Below, in pieces: positions 15,343 through 23,314 of a stretch of 64,000 bases of DNA (positions within the stretch are counted from its first letter, which is position 1; each line of letters starts with the position of its first letter). A program made the translations under genes and the position numbers. Source of the stretch: Bacillota bacterium (lineage in GTDB: Bacteria; Bacillota; Clostridia; Christensenellales; JAEXRW01); assembly GCA_023454175.1 (NCBI GenBank), contig JAEXRW010000025.1, positions 124,001-188,000 of the forward strand, read 5' to 3'. Below the pieces are notes generated by a model, which saw nothing but the letters and a program-made list of their open reading frames with translations, made no database searches and was not told where the DNA came from.

Positions 15343-17148
15343 ATGTCACGTGATGATAAACTGATCCTATCCCCCGGATTTGACGAGAAAATGGTCGACA
15401 CCATCACCCGGAAGTTCAGCGAACTCCTGGGGGAGGAGATCCATTTCAGTATCGAGCACCAGCCTGATATCATCGGCGGGTTCAAGGCCATCATCAACAA
15501 TGTAACCTACGATGCGAGCCTGCTCTCGAAACTGGAAAGCAAGGCAAACGTCTATCCGGGCCTGTCCCTGGGTGAGGCAAGCCAGCTTCTGAGAGATATC
15601 CGGGAAGAAATGAAAAAAGACAAGATGAGCGAATTCCTCAACCAGCAGGTGGAGTCCATCGATACGGATCCCCAGGCCTTCAACTTCGGCCGGGTGAAAG
15701 TATCCAGCGACGGCATCGTATTGATCGACGGCCTGCGGGGCTGCCAGTACGGTGAACTGCTCTCCTTCGACAACGGCATCTACGGCATGGCATTCAACCT
15801 CGAATCGGATTCGGTGGGCGCCGTGCTGATGGCCGACGCGGACGCCATCAAAGAAGGCGCTTCGGTACGCAGGACAGGCAACCTGGTGGAAGTGCCGGTC
15901 GGGGAGGGTCTGCTCGGGCGTGTGGTCAACCCCCTGGGGCAGCCGCTGGACGGGAAAGGGAAGATCATCTCGGACAAGACGCGCAAGATCGAAAACCCGG
16001 CCCCCGGCATCATCGACAGGTCGCCCGTCAACAGGCCGCTGCAAACCGGTCTCGTAGCCATCGACTCGGTCATCCCCATCGGGAGGGGACAAAGGGAACT
16101 GATCATCGGCGACAGGCAGACGGGGAAGACAGCCATCGCCATCGATACGATCCTGAACCAGAAAAACGAAAACGTGATCTGCATATATGTATCCATAGGG
16201 CAAAAGGCATCCACCGTGGCCCAGGCGATCAAGACACTTACCGATGCGGGCGCCATGGACTACTGCATCGCAGTGGTCTCCACGGCGAGCGACAGCGCTC
16301 CGCTGCAGTATATCGCCCCCTATGCCGGATGTGCCATGGCGGAGGAATTCATGTACGGCGGCAGGGATGTGCTCATCATCTATGACGACCTGTCCAAGCA
16401 CGCCATCGCATACCGCGCCATATCCCTTCTGCTGCGGCGGCCGCCGGGCAGGGAGGCCTACCCCGGAGACGTATTTTACCTGCATTCCAGGCTGCTGGAA
16501 CGTTCGGCCAAGCTCCATGAGCGGCTGGGCGGCGGCTCCATCACCGCGCTCCCCATCGTGGAAACGATGGCGGGAGATATATCCGCTTACATACCGACAA
16601 ATGTCATCTCCATCACTGATGGGCAGATATATCTTGAGAGTGAACTCTTTTTCTCGGGCGTACGCCCGGCCGTCAATGTGGGCCTTTCGGTTTCCCGCGT
16701 AGGCAGCTCAGCCCAAACGAAAGCTGTCAAAAAGGTATCTGGCCAGCTGCGCATGACGCTGGCGCAGTACAGGGAACTGGCTGTTTTTTCACAATTCAGT
16801 TCCGACCTGGACGCCTCCGCAAAGGCGCTGCTTTCCCAGGGCGAAAAGCTGACGGAGACACTGAAACAGGACCAGTTCTCGCCATTGTCCGTCCCCCACC
16901 AGGTGATCATGCTGCATGTGGTATCCAAAAAGCACCTGATCAACCTGCCTAACAAGTTTGTGAAACCATTTCTGGTACGTTTCATCGAATACATGGAAAC
17001 CAATGAACCGGACCTGATGAAATACATCCAGGAACGCGGAGAATTTCCCGATGATCTGGCGTCGAAGGTCGATGAAAACGTGGAACGGTTCAAGAAGGTA
17101 TTCTATAAAGAAAACGGTATCGAGGATAGCGATGCGTGCACAAGGTGA
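15343..17148 (+). CDS. atpA: ATP synthase delta(C-terminal domain)-alpha fusion
   Basis: A 601-residue protein. Residues from about 87 on are a complete alpha subunit: VGEGLLGRVVNPLGQPLDGKG, Walker A GDRQTGKT at 256-263 (169-176 in E. coli, so an extension of 87), YDDLSKHAIAYR, LLLRRPPGREAYPGD. Residues about 7-67 match the C-terminal domain of subunit delta/OSCP: LSPGFDEKMVDTITRKFSEL, then IEHQPDIIGGFKAI and NNVTYDASLLSKLES, like the E. coli delta end with its GG(V)...I...(Y/I)DGS..(G)(K/R)LE pattern. The N-terminal six-helix domain of delta is absent, and no other atpH lies in the operon. A helix resembling the normal alpha N terminus (MSEFLNQQVESID) follows the fused domain. The frame is continuous, one base after atpF. 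Since alpha is present three times per enzyme, the fusion raises a stoichiometry question. Confidence 0.92.
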   Translation: MSRDDKLILSPGFDEKMVDTITRKFSELLGEEIHFSIEHQPDIIGGFKAIINNVTYDASLLSKLESKANVYPGLSLGEASQLLRDIREEMKKDKMSEFLNQQVESIDTDPQAFNFGRVKVSSDGIVLIDGLRGCQYGELLSFDNGIYGMAFNLESDSVGAVLMADADAIKEGASVRRTGNLVEVPVGEGLLGRVVNPLGQPLDGKGKIISDKTRKIENPAPGIIDRSPVNRPLQTGLVAIDSVIPIGRGQRELIIGDRQTGKTAIAIDTILNQKNENVICIYVSIGQKASTVAQAIKTLTDAGAMDYCIAVVSTASDSAPLQYIAPYAGCAMAEEFMYGGRDVLIIYDDLSKHAIAYRAISLLLRRPPGREAYPGDVFYLHSRLLERSAKLHERLGGGSITALPIVETMAGDISAYIPTNVISITDGQIYLESELFFSGVRPAVNVGLSVSRVGSSAQTKAVKKVSGQLRMTLAQYRELAVFSQFSSDLDASAKALLSQGEKLTETLKQDQFSPLSVPHQVIMLHVVSKKHLINLPNKFVKPFLVRFIEYMETNEPDLMKYIQERGEFPDDLASKVDENVERFKKVFYKENGIEDSDACTR

Positions 17149-18034
17149 AATCAAAAACCGAATAAAGACTGTCAAGCAAACACGCCAGATCACCAAGGCC
17201 ATGCATATGATATCCATCGCCAAAATGAAGAAAGCCCTGACGATGTATGAATCCAACCTGGCTTACTACCAACGTGTGCGTGCGGCAATCAAAGACATAT
17301 TGACGCATTCCCCTGATGTGACCCATCCTTTCCTGCAGGAGAGGACGAGCGGGAATGCGGCATACCTCGTCATAGCAGGGGACAAGGGCCTGGCCGGAAG
17401 TTATAATCATGATATCTGCAAACTGGCTCTTGCCCATATGAAAGACAAAAAACAGCCACGAATCATGACCGTAGGCCAGGAGGCCAGGGTGTTTTTCGAA
17501 AAGCAGGCGTGCATGGTGGACATCGAATTCCTGCATATCGCCCAGAACCCAACCCTGTACAACGCCAGGCTCGTGGCCAACAGCATCATCAATCTGTACA
17601 ATGAAAAGGCCATCGATGAATTTTATATCGCATATACTCGGTTTCATTCCTCCACGCGCAGGGAACCCAGGGTCGTGCGGCTCCTGCCTGTCGAGATCTT
17701 TGATTTTGAAACAACCAAACTGGAATTTGAATACTCCATGGAGATCAATTACCTGCCGTCCCCACGGCGCGTCCTGGACAGCCTGATCCCGCAATTCATC
17801 ATCGGCTCCGTATTCGGGATGCTGACACACAGCTATGCGAGCGAACATTCGGCCCGGATGCTGGCGATGGAATCCTCCACAAAGAACGCCGATGAAATGC
17901 TGGAGAAACTGCAGCTGGAATACAACCGCGCCAGGCAGTCCGCCATCACCCAGGAACTGCAGGAGATCGTTGGCGGCGCAGAAGCGCTGGGCGGATTTGA
18001 AACCAAAAGAGTCATCACAGGAAACCTGAGGTAG
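17132..18034 (+). CDS. atpG: F-type ATP synthase subunit gamma
   Basis: A 300-residue central-stalk subunit. The N-terminal helix (IKNRIKTVKQTRQITKAMHM) is the characteristic gamma signature, and the C-terminal helix RMLAMESSTKNADEML with the following LEYNRARQSAITQELQEI completes the coiled coil that rotates inside the alpha/beta hexamer. The start ATG 17132 follows GAGGAT and overlaps the end of the delta-alpha gene by 17 bases; an open extension further upstream in the same frame lies inside atpA and lacks homology. Length is slightly above the usual 285-295, with nothing visibly abnormal. atpD begins 34 bases after its stop. Confidence 0.95.
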   Translation: MRAQGEIKNRIKTVKQTRQITKAMHMISIAKMKKALTMYESNLAYYQRVRAAIKDILTHSPDVTHPFLQERTSGNAAYLVIAGDKGLAGSYNHDICKLALAHMKDKKQPRIMTVGQEARVFFEKQACMVDIEFLHIAQNPTLYNARLVANSIINLYNEKAIDEFYIAYTRFHSSTRREPRVVRLLPVEIFDFETTKLEFEYSMEINYLPSPRRVLDSLIPQFIIGSVFGMLTHSYASEHSARMLAMESSTKNADEMLEKLQLEYNRARQSAITQELQEIVGGAEALGGFETKRVITGNLR

Positions 18035-18068
18035 TTCTGATTTTTTATGCAGGCTTGAGGAGATAGTT

Positions 18069-19475
18069 ATGGAAGAGAACAAGGCACCTTTCATGGGTGA
18101 AGTGATCAAAATAACGGGCCCCGTGCTGGATATCCGTTTTGAACACGGTAACCTGCCCGAGATACGCAATGCGCTCGTTGCCGAGACAACGGAAGGCCAG
18201 ATGTGGATGGAAGTGGCCCAGCACGTGGGCGGCGATGTCGTGCGCTGCGTCGCACTTGAGGCCACAGAGGGCATGTACTGCGGCATGAAGGTGAAGGATA
18301 CCGGCTCGCAGATCAAGGTGCCGGTAGGACGGGCCATGCTGGGACGCGCGGTGGATGCGCTGGGAAGGCCCATAGACGGCAAGGGCGAGATCCAGGCGGA
18401 TACCTATATGCCGATCCACCAGAAACCGCCCATCATGGAGGAACTGCAGCCGACGACCCAGGTCTTTGAGACCGGCATCAAGGTCATAGACCTGCTGGAG
18501 CCTTATCCCATCGGCGGCAAGATCGGCCTTTTCGGCGGCGCTGGCGTGGGGAAAACGGTGCTGATCATGGAACTCATCCGCAATATCGCGACAGAGCACG
18601 GCGGATTTTCCATCTTTGCCGGCGTGGGCGAAAGAAGCCGCGAAGGGAACGAACTGCTCAACGACATGGAGAAATCAGGTGTGCTGTCCAAAACATCGCT
18701 TGCCTTCGGTGAAATGAACGAACCGCCCGGAGCCAGGATCAGCGTGGCATTCACCGGATTGACGATGGCAGAGTATCTCCGCGATAACGAAGGGCAGGAC
18801 GTGCTGCTTTTCATCGATAACATCTTCCGTTTCATCCAGGCGGGCGTTGAAGTTTCCACGCTGCTGGGCCGCATGCCCTCCGCCGTAGGCTACCAGCCGA
18901 CCCTGGCGCTGGAAGTGGGCAAACTGCAGGAACGCATCACCTCCACCAAAAAGGGCTCCATCACTTCCGTGCAGGCCATCTATGTACCTGCCGACGACCT
19001 GACGGACCCGGCGCCTGCAACGGTATTTTCCCATCTGGATGCAACAACGGTGCTTTCCAGAAAACAGACCGAAATTGGCATATATCCGGCCGTGGACCCG
19101 CTGGACTCCACATCCCGCATCCTGGATCCCCGTATCGTAGGGGAAGACCATTACAGGGTGGCAAGGCGCGTACAGGAGATGCTGCAGCGGTATAAGGAAC
19201 TGCAGGACATCATTGCGATACTGGGCATGGATGAACTGTCGGAAGAGGATAAACTGACTGTATACAGGGCAAGAAGAATCCAGCGGTTCCTCTCGCAGCC
19301 GCTCAATGTGGCTGCCGTATTCAACAACATGGCGGGGAAATATGTGCCCCTGAAAGAAACGATAGAGAGTTTCAAGGCCATCGTGGACGGGGAAGTGGAT
19401 AACCTGCCCGAAGCTGCATTCTATATGGTTGGAAACCTGGACGAGGTCAAAGAGAAAGCCAAACAGCTCGGATAA
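18069..19475 (+). CDS. atpD: F-type ATP synthase subunit beta
   Basis: A 468-residue catalytic subunit, normal in length. The P-loop GGAGVGKTVLIMELI, the catalytic glutamate region GVGERSREGNEL, the DNEGQDVLLFIDNIFRF segment and the DELSEEDKLTV motif (the DELSEED region that contacts gamma) are all present. The N terminus (GEVIKITGPVLDIRFE) is the standard beta-barrel start. It makes ATP from ADP and phosphate in the F1 head or hydrolyses it. A GAGGAGA site precedes the ATG. It shows no fusion or extension, in contrast to alpha in the same operon. Confidence 0.97.
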   Translation: MEENKAPFMGEVIKITGPVLDIRFEHGNLPEIRNALVAETTEGQMWMEVAQHVGGDVVRCVALEATEGMYCGMKVKDTGSQIKVPVGRAMLGRAVDALGRPIDGKGEIQADTYMPIHQKPPIMEELQPTTQVFETGIKVIDLLEPYPIGGKIGLFGGAGVGKTVLIMELIRNIATEHGGFSIFAGVGERSREGNELLNDMEKSGVLSKTSLAFGEMNEPPGARISVAFTGLTMAEYLRDNEGQDVLLFIDNIFRFIQAGVEVSTLLGRMPSAVGYQPTLALEVGKLQERITSTKKGSITSVQAIYVPADDLTDPAPATVFSHLDATTVLSRKQTEIGIYPAVDPLDSTSRILDPRIVGEDHYRVARRVQEMLQRYKELQDIIAILGMDELSEEDKLTVYRARRIQRFLSQPLNVAAVFNNMAGKYVPLKETIESFKAIVDGEVDNLPEAAFYMVGNLDEVKEKAKQLG

Positions 19476-19487
19476 GGCGGGATAGAT

Positions 19488-19910
19488 ATGGCGTCAACGT
19501 TCAAACTGGATATAATCACTCCCGAAAGGAAGTTTTTCTCCGGAGATGTGGAATCCCTGGTCATCAACTCGGTGGACGGGGAGATGTGCATCCTGAAGGG
19601 GCATATGCCGTCGGTCACCGTATTGCGCATAGGAGAACTGCGGGTGAAGCAGGACGGCAAGTGGCAGAAGTATGTCGCTTCGGAGGGTTTCGTGGAAGTG
19701 AGGCCGGATGAAACGCTGGTTTTTGCGCAAACGGCGGAACGGCCCGAGGAAGTGGACATCAGCCGGGCCAAGGCGGCAAAGGAACGGGCCGAAGAGAAAC
19801 TGCGGCAGAAACTGAGCATGATGGAGTACCGCCAGTCCCAGATCGCCCTGTCACGCGCCATGGCCCGCCTGAGAGTGGCCAACGACAACAACAGCAATCT
19901 GAAAGACTGA
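19488..19910 (+). CDS. atpC: F-type ATP synthase subunit epsilon
   Basis: A 140-residue protein with the N-terminal beta-sandwich (KLDIITPERKFFSGDVESLV, EMCILKGHMPSV) and a C-terminal two-helix region rich in alanine and arginine (RAKAAKERAEEKLRQKL). Epsilon couples the gamma stalk to the c-ring, and its C-terminal helices can restrain ATP hydrolysis in some bacteria. It is the last gene of the operon, starting 12 bases after atpD with a GGCGGGAT site. I see no convincing hairpin terminator in the 99 bases before the HIT gene, so some read-through is possible. Confidence 0.94.
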   Translation: MASTFKLDIITPERKFFSGDVESLVINSVDGEMCILKGHMPSVTVLRIGELRVKQDGKWQKYVASEGFVEVRPDETLVFAQTAERPEEVDISRAKAAKERAEEKLRQKLSMMEYRQSQIALSRAMARLRVANDNNSNLKD

Positions 19911-20009
19911 ACAACTGCAAAGTTTCAGCTTTCATAATCACACCGTCACAACGCAAGGCAGCATAACCCGATACTCCGGCATACATTATTTATACAGGGG
20001 TTGATACCA

Positions 20010-20357
20010 TTGGATGATCACTGCATATTTTGCTCCATAGCCAACGGGACCATACCGTGCAAGAAAGCCTACGAAGACGCGGATGTGATCGCTTTCCACG
20101 ACATCACGCCCCAGGCACCCGTCCATATCCTAATCATCCCCAAAAAGCACATAAAATCCATCGCAGACATGGAACAGGGGGACCTGTATCTGATGGAAAA
20201 ATTAATATCCACGGCCAATAAGCTTGCCAAGGAATTGAAGATCAATGATTCCGGATACCGGCTGGTCATCAACAAAGGGCAGAACGGCGGGCAAAGCGTG
20301 GGACATCTTCATATCCACCTTTTGGGCGGCAGACAGATGAAATGGCCTCCCGGTTGA
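20010..20357 (+). CDS. HIT family nucleotide-binding hydrolase (HinT-like)
   Basis: A 115-residue histidine-triad protein. The catalytic motif HLHIHLLGG near the C terminus (H-x-H-x-H-x-x) and the N-terminal CIFCSIANGTIP with its two cysteines identify the HinT/YcfF branch, which hydrolyses nucleoside phosphoramidates and acyl-adenylates. TTG 20010 is chosen as start because the family begins a few residues before CIFC and an AGGGG site lies nine bases upstream; TTG 20001 in the same frame is an alternative. Hint proteins are frequently adjacent to the rpsU gene in Firmicutes, as here. The physiological substrate is not known from sequence. Confidence 0.9.
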   Translation: MDDHCIFCSIANGTIPCKKAYEDADVIAFHDITPQAPVHILIIPKKHIKSIADMEQGDLYLMEKLISTANKLAKELKINDSGYRLVINKGQNGGQSVGHLHIHLLGGRQMKWPPG

Positions 20358-20371
20358 TAACCAAATATTTA

Positions 20372-20401
20372 TTGACATGTTTCTGAGGCTTGACTTATAA
20401 T
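20372..20401 (+). promoter_or_regulatory. Promoter of rpsU
   Basis: TTGACA (20372-20377), an 18-base spacer and TATAAT (20396-20401), both perfect hexamers. It starts right after the HIT gene and leaves a leader of about 50 bases before the rpsU start codon. Confidence 0.85.
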
Positions 20402-20455
20402 ATCCTTGTTTGAAATTTCCCCAAAAACGCCCTAAGCGGAGGGAGGGAAAACTGA

Positions 20456-20629
20456 ATGTCGGAAATACGCGTCGGGGAGAATGAATCCCTGGAAAGCGCG
20501 CTTAGAAGATTTAAGCGTAAATGCGCCCGTGCAGGCGTTTTGGCTGAGATAAGAAAAAGAGAGCATTATGAGAAGCCAAGCGTAAAGCGGAAAAAGAAAG
20601 CCGAAGCCGCAAGGAAAAGGAAATATTGA
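20456..20629 (+). CDS. rpsU: Ribosomal protein bS21
   Basis: A short gene for a 57-residue basic protein: MSEIRVGENESLESALRRFK, then KCARAGVLAEIRKREHYEKP, ending in a lysine/arginine-rich tail (SVKRKKKAEAARKRKY). This is the complete bS21 pattern, a small-subunit protein that contacts the anti-Shine-Dalgarno end of 16S rRNA. A strong GGAGGGAGGG site precedes ATG 20456. It has its own consensus promoter and its own terminator, so it is a single-gene transcription unit. Placement between a HIT gene and the yqfC block is the usual Firmicutes arrangement. Confidence 0.95.
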   Translation: MSEIRVGENESLESALRRFKRKCARAGVLAEIRKREHYEKPSVKRKKKAEAARKRKY

Positions 20630-20639
20630 TTGAATAAAA

Positions 20640-20670
20640 AAGAAGTGTGGAAATCCACGCTTCTTTTTTA
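20640..20670 (+). terminator. Rho-independent terminator after rpsU
   Basis: An 11-bp stem (AAGAAGTGTGG with CCACGCTTCTT, one G-T pair) closes a four-base AAAT loop and runs into a T tract. Confidence 0.9.
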
Positions 20671-20810
20671 TTATACGAACCTTTGCTATTCTTTCATATC
20701 ATACTCTGATACAATGCACTTCAACTGCAAATCACAAAACATGCTGTTAATTCTTTTCCATCCAACGCGGGCATAAGTTTTTATATGTGAAACGTTGGCA
20801 GGTGGGGATA

Positions 20811-21089
20811 TTGTCGGAAAAAAGGAAAAAAGGTGTCCGCATGATCACCGAAATCTTTGATCTCCCGAAGGAGGCGACATTGGGGCTGCCGCGGATCATC
20901 ATGATGGGGAATGAGGAATTGATGATCGAAAATCATGAGGGTATTGCAAACTATTCCGCAGAAGAAATCCGTATCAAGACAAAATCGGGCGCTATCGACA
21001 TCAAAGGGAAGGAAGTTCACATCAAATCCATCGATACCGAAAGAGTATTTGTGCTGGGCGAGATCCTGGCAGTCTTTTTTGAGGGGTGA
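20811..21089 (+). CDS. yqfC: Sporulation protein YqfC (YabP/YqfC family)
   Basis: A 92-residue protein containing LPKEATLGLPRIIMMGNEEL and ENHEGIANYSAEEIRIKTK, the typical YabP/YqfC fold signature (I.I.N..GI..y....I.i.t..g.i.i.G..L.I). In Bacillus it is made in the mother cell under sigma-E and is needed at an engulfment-stage step of sporulation together with YqfD. TTG 20811 is chosen because AGGTGGGGA lies just upstream; GTG 20787 would be possible but lacks a site. The gene is immediately followed by yqfD, with an 11-base gap, in the conserved order. A GATACAAT sequence at 20708 resembles a sigma-E -10 element but is weakly supported. Confidence 0.88.
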   Translation: MSEKRKKGVRMITEIFDLPKEATLGLPRIIMMGNEELMIENHEGIANYSAEEIRIKTKSGAIDIKGKEVHIKSIDTERVFVLGEILAVFFEG

Positions 21090-21100
21090 GGCGGCGGCCT

Positions 21101-22279
21101 ATGCTTACGAGATTATGGCAATATTGTATCGGATATGTTATGATTAAAATCAGAGGTTTGTCGCTGGAACGCCTGATGAATCTTGCCATAAAATCTAAAA
21201 TAAAGCTATTCGACTGTACGAGATCGAACTACACGACTTTGGAAGCGCGTGTTAATTATGCCAGCTACAAGAAGGCCCGCAGGCTGCTGGAAGAGAACCA
21301 CTGCGAGATCATCGAAGAGCAAAAAAAAGGTATCCCTTGTTTCGCGGCGACCCTGTGGCGGCGTAAATACTTCATCCTAGGCGCCATCACCTGTGTAGCC
21401 CTGGTATATGCGCTGACTTCATTCATTTGGGTCGTGGAGATACAGCCGCGCGGGGAGATCGATGTATCCGCCCTGCAAAAACGGATCGCCGCTATCGGTA
21501 TCAAGCCGGGCCTGTTCAAAGGGGACCTGGATACGGAGGACATTGAAAACAGTATCATGATGTCGGACAGCTCTCTAGGATGGGTGGGGATAACCGTGAA
21601 CGGCGTGGTCCTGCGGCTGGAGGCGGTGGAAGCCCCAAAACCCCCGGTCATGATGGACTATTCCATCCCTACCCATATCATCGCCTCCAAAGACGCCTAT
21701 ATCACCAAGCTGACCGTCTATAACGGCTGGGTCGTGGTGAAAGAGGGCAAAACGGTGAAAAAGGGCGATCTCCTGGTGAGCGGCATCAACCAGAATGCAA
21801 ACGGTGAGATCCGGTATGCACACGCAAATGCCAGGATCACCGGAAAAGTATGGTATACGGGCAGGGCCGGCGCGCCGGTAACGCAAACCGTACAAAAGCG
21901 CACCGGAAGGATGCAGTCGAGGCGGTATTTGCGGGTAGGAGGATGGAAAATATTCCTGGATGAAGGAGCGCCGTCATTCAGTACATACCAAACGGAAACA
22001 AAGAGGGATAGCCTTGCCGGTTTATATATCCCCGTAAGCATGGTCACGGAAACGTATTACGAGATCGAAAACATTGAAGCGGAACGGGACCTGATACAAT
22101 TGAAAAAGGACCTGGAACGGGAAGCGGTGAAGCGGGCATTGGCCGCCCTGCCCGATGAGGCCGGCATCCTCAATGTCAACCTTGTTTTTATCATCAAGGC
22201 GGACAATACTACAGAAGCGCAGGCTTTTATAGAATCAACGGAAGAGATCGGGATGGAAGAAAAGATCATAAACCCATAA
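21101..22279 (+). CDS. yqfD: Sporulation protein YqfD
   Basis: A 392-residue protein. The N-terminal 90 residues (IKIRGLSLERLMNLAIKSKI, SYKKARRLLEENH) form the small domain typical of YqfD, followed by one transmembrane helix at about residues 85-107 (YFILGAITCVALVYALTSFI) and a large extracytoplasmic region with DLLVSGINQNANGEIRYAHA, a typical motif of the family. The protein is required for sporulation stage IV in Bacillus, probably at the forespore membrane with YqfC. ATG 21101 is preceded by a GGGGTGAGG site that overlaps the yqfC stop. The presence of yqfCD argues for an endospore-forming lineage, though some non-sporulating relatives keep these genes. Confidence 0.92.
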   Translation: MLTRLWQYCIGYVMIKIRGLSLERLMNLAIKSKIKLFDCTRSNYTTLEARVNYASYKKARRLLEENHCEIIEEQKKGIPCFAATLWRRKYFILGAITCVALVYALTSFIWVVEIQPRGEIDVSALQKRIAAIGIKPGLFKGDLDTEDIENSIMMSDSSLGWVGITVNGVVLRLEAVEAPKPPVMMDYSIPTHIIASKDAYITKLTVYNGWVVVKEGKTVKKGDLLVSGINQNANGEIRYAHANARITGKVWYTGRAGAPVTQTVQKRTGRMQSRRYLRVGGWKIFLDEGAPSFSTYQTETKRDSLAGLYIPVSMVTETYYEIENIEAERDLIQLKKDLEREAVKRALAALPDEAGILNVNLVFIIKADNTTEAQAFIESTEEIGMEEKIINP

Positions 22280-22312
22280 ATGTGAATGAACAGGGAGGTA
22301 CAGCATTTACCG

Positions 22313-23314
22313 ATGGCAAACGGTTCGAACGGACAAGCATATGAAAAAAGGATGGATATCGGAGGCGTGGACCAAATGATCGCCTTATTTGGCAACCACG
22401 ATGAAAATATCGAGATCATAGAAAAAGAGACGGGCGTAAAAGTCGTTACCAGGGAAAACGAGGTCGTGCTTACAGGGAAAAAGGACAGTGTAGAAGCTGC
22501 GTACACCGCGCTCACAGCGGTCATCGACATGCTGAACAAGCGGCACGAGATGGACAGGGGGCAGATACGCTATGCGCTGCAGCTGGCGAAGGACGGGCAG
22601 GCCGACAGGCTGCAGGAGATCATGTCGGACACCGTTGCATTCACCCACAGGGGCAAGCAGATAAAGTGCAGGACTGCGGGCCAGCGGGAGTACATCCATT
22701 CCATCAAAAAGAACACGCTGGTATTTGCGGTGGGCCCGGCAGGCACGGGCAAGACCTACCTGGCCATGGCAATGGCCGTGCTGGCGCTGAAGAACAAGGA
22801 CGTCGGCAGGATCATTCTGACCCGTCCTGCAGTGGAAGCAGGGGAGAAGCTGGGCTTCCTGCCGGGAGACCTGCAGAACAAGGTGGATCCATACCTGCGC
22901 CCGCTCTATGACGCCCTGTACGATTTCATGGGGATGGATGCCTACCAGCGCCTGATGGAGAAGGGCGTGATCGAGGTGGCTCCCCTTGCCTATATGCGGG
23001 GCAGGACGCTATCGGAATCCTTCATCATCCTGGACGAGGCGCAGAACTGCACGACGGAGCAGATGAAAATGTTCCTCACCCGCTTCGGGGACGGTTCCAA
23101 GGTAGTCGTGACCGGCGACATCACACAGATAGACCTGCCAAAAGATAAAAGCTCGGGCCTGATACAGGCGCTGGAAGTGCTCAAAGGCGTAAAAGGTATC
23201 GGGATCATCAAACTGACGCACAGGGATGTGGTGCGGCATGAACTGGTCCAAAGCATCGTGAAGGCATATGACCGGTATGACAAGAAGCGCAATCAAAACG
23301 AAGCCCGGGAGTGA
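22313..23314 (+). CDS. phoH: PhoH-like ATPase
   Basis: A P-loop ATPase of about 333 residues. A small N-terminal KH-like part (DQMIALFGNHDENIEIIEK) precedes the ATPase core with Walker A VGPAGTGKTYLAMAMAV, ILTRPAVEAGEKLGFLPGDL and Walker B FIILDEAQNCT; VVVTGDITQIDLP completes the PhoH pattern. PhoH proteins are found beside YbeY and are thought to act in RNA metabolism or ribosome maturation. GGGAGGT at 22293-22299 best serves ATG 22313, although the spacing is long; ATG 22286 is in frame and has no site. The gene sits seven or more bases after yqfD and overlaps the next gene start (GTG 23311), so translation of pgpH is probably coupled. Confidence 0.92.
   Translation: MANGSNGQAYEKRMDIGGVDQMIALFGNHDENIEIIEKETGVKVVTRENEVVLTGKKDSVEAAYTALTAVIDMLNKRHEMDRGQIRYALQLAKDGQADRLQEIMSDTVAFTHRGKQIKCRTAGQREYIHSIKKNTLVFAVGPAGTGKTYLAMAMAVLALKNKDVGRIILTRPAVEAGEKLGFLPGDLQNKVDPYLRPLYDALYDFMGMDAYQRLMEKGVIEVAPLAYMRGRTLSESFIILDEAQNCTTEQMKMFLTRFGDGSKVVVTGDITQIDLPKDKSSGLIQALEVLKGVKGIGIIKLTHRDVVRHELVQSIVKAYDRYDKKRNQNEARE

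Noticed and set aside
15343..15610. Possibility that the delta-alpha fusion is a frameshift or assembly artefact of a separate atpH
   Set aside because: There is a single base between the atpF stop and this start, so no space for the missing delta N-terminal domain in any frame; the fused frame is continuous and well formed.
15367..16518. A 383-codon minus-strand frame opposite atpA
   Set aside because: Mirror of a highly conserved gene; no ribosome binding site, no domain features.
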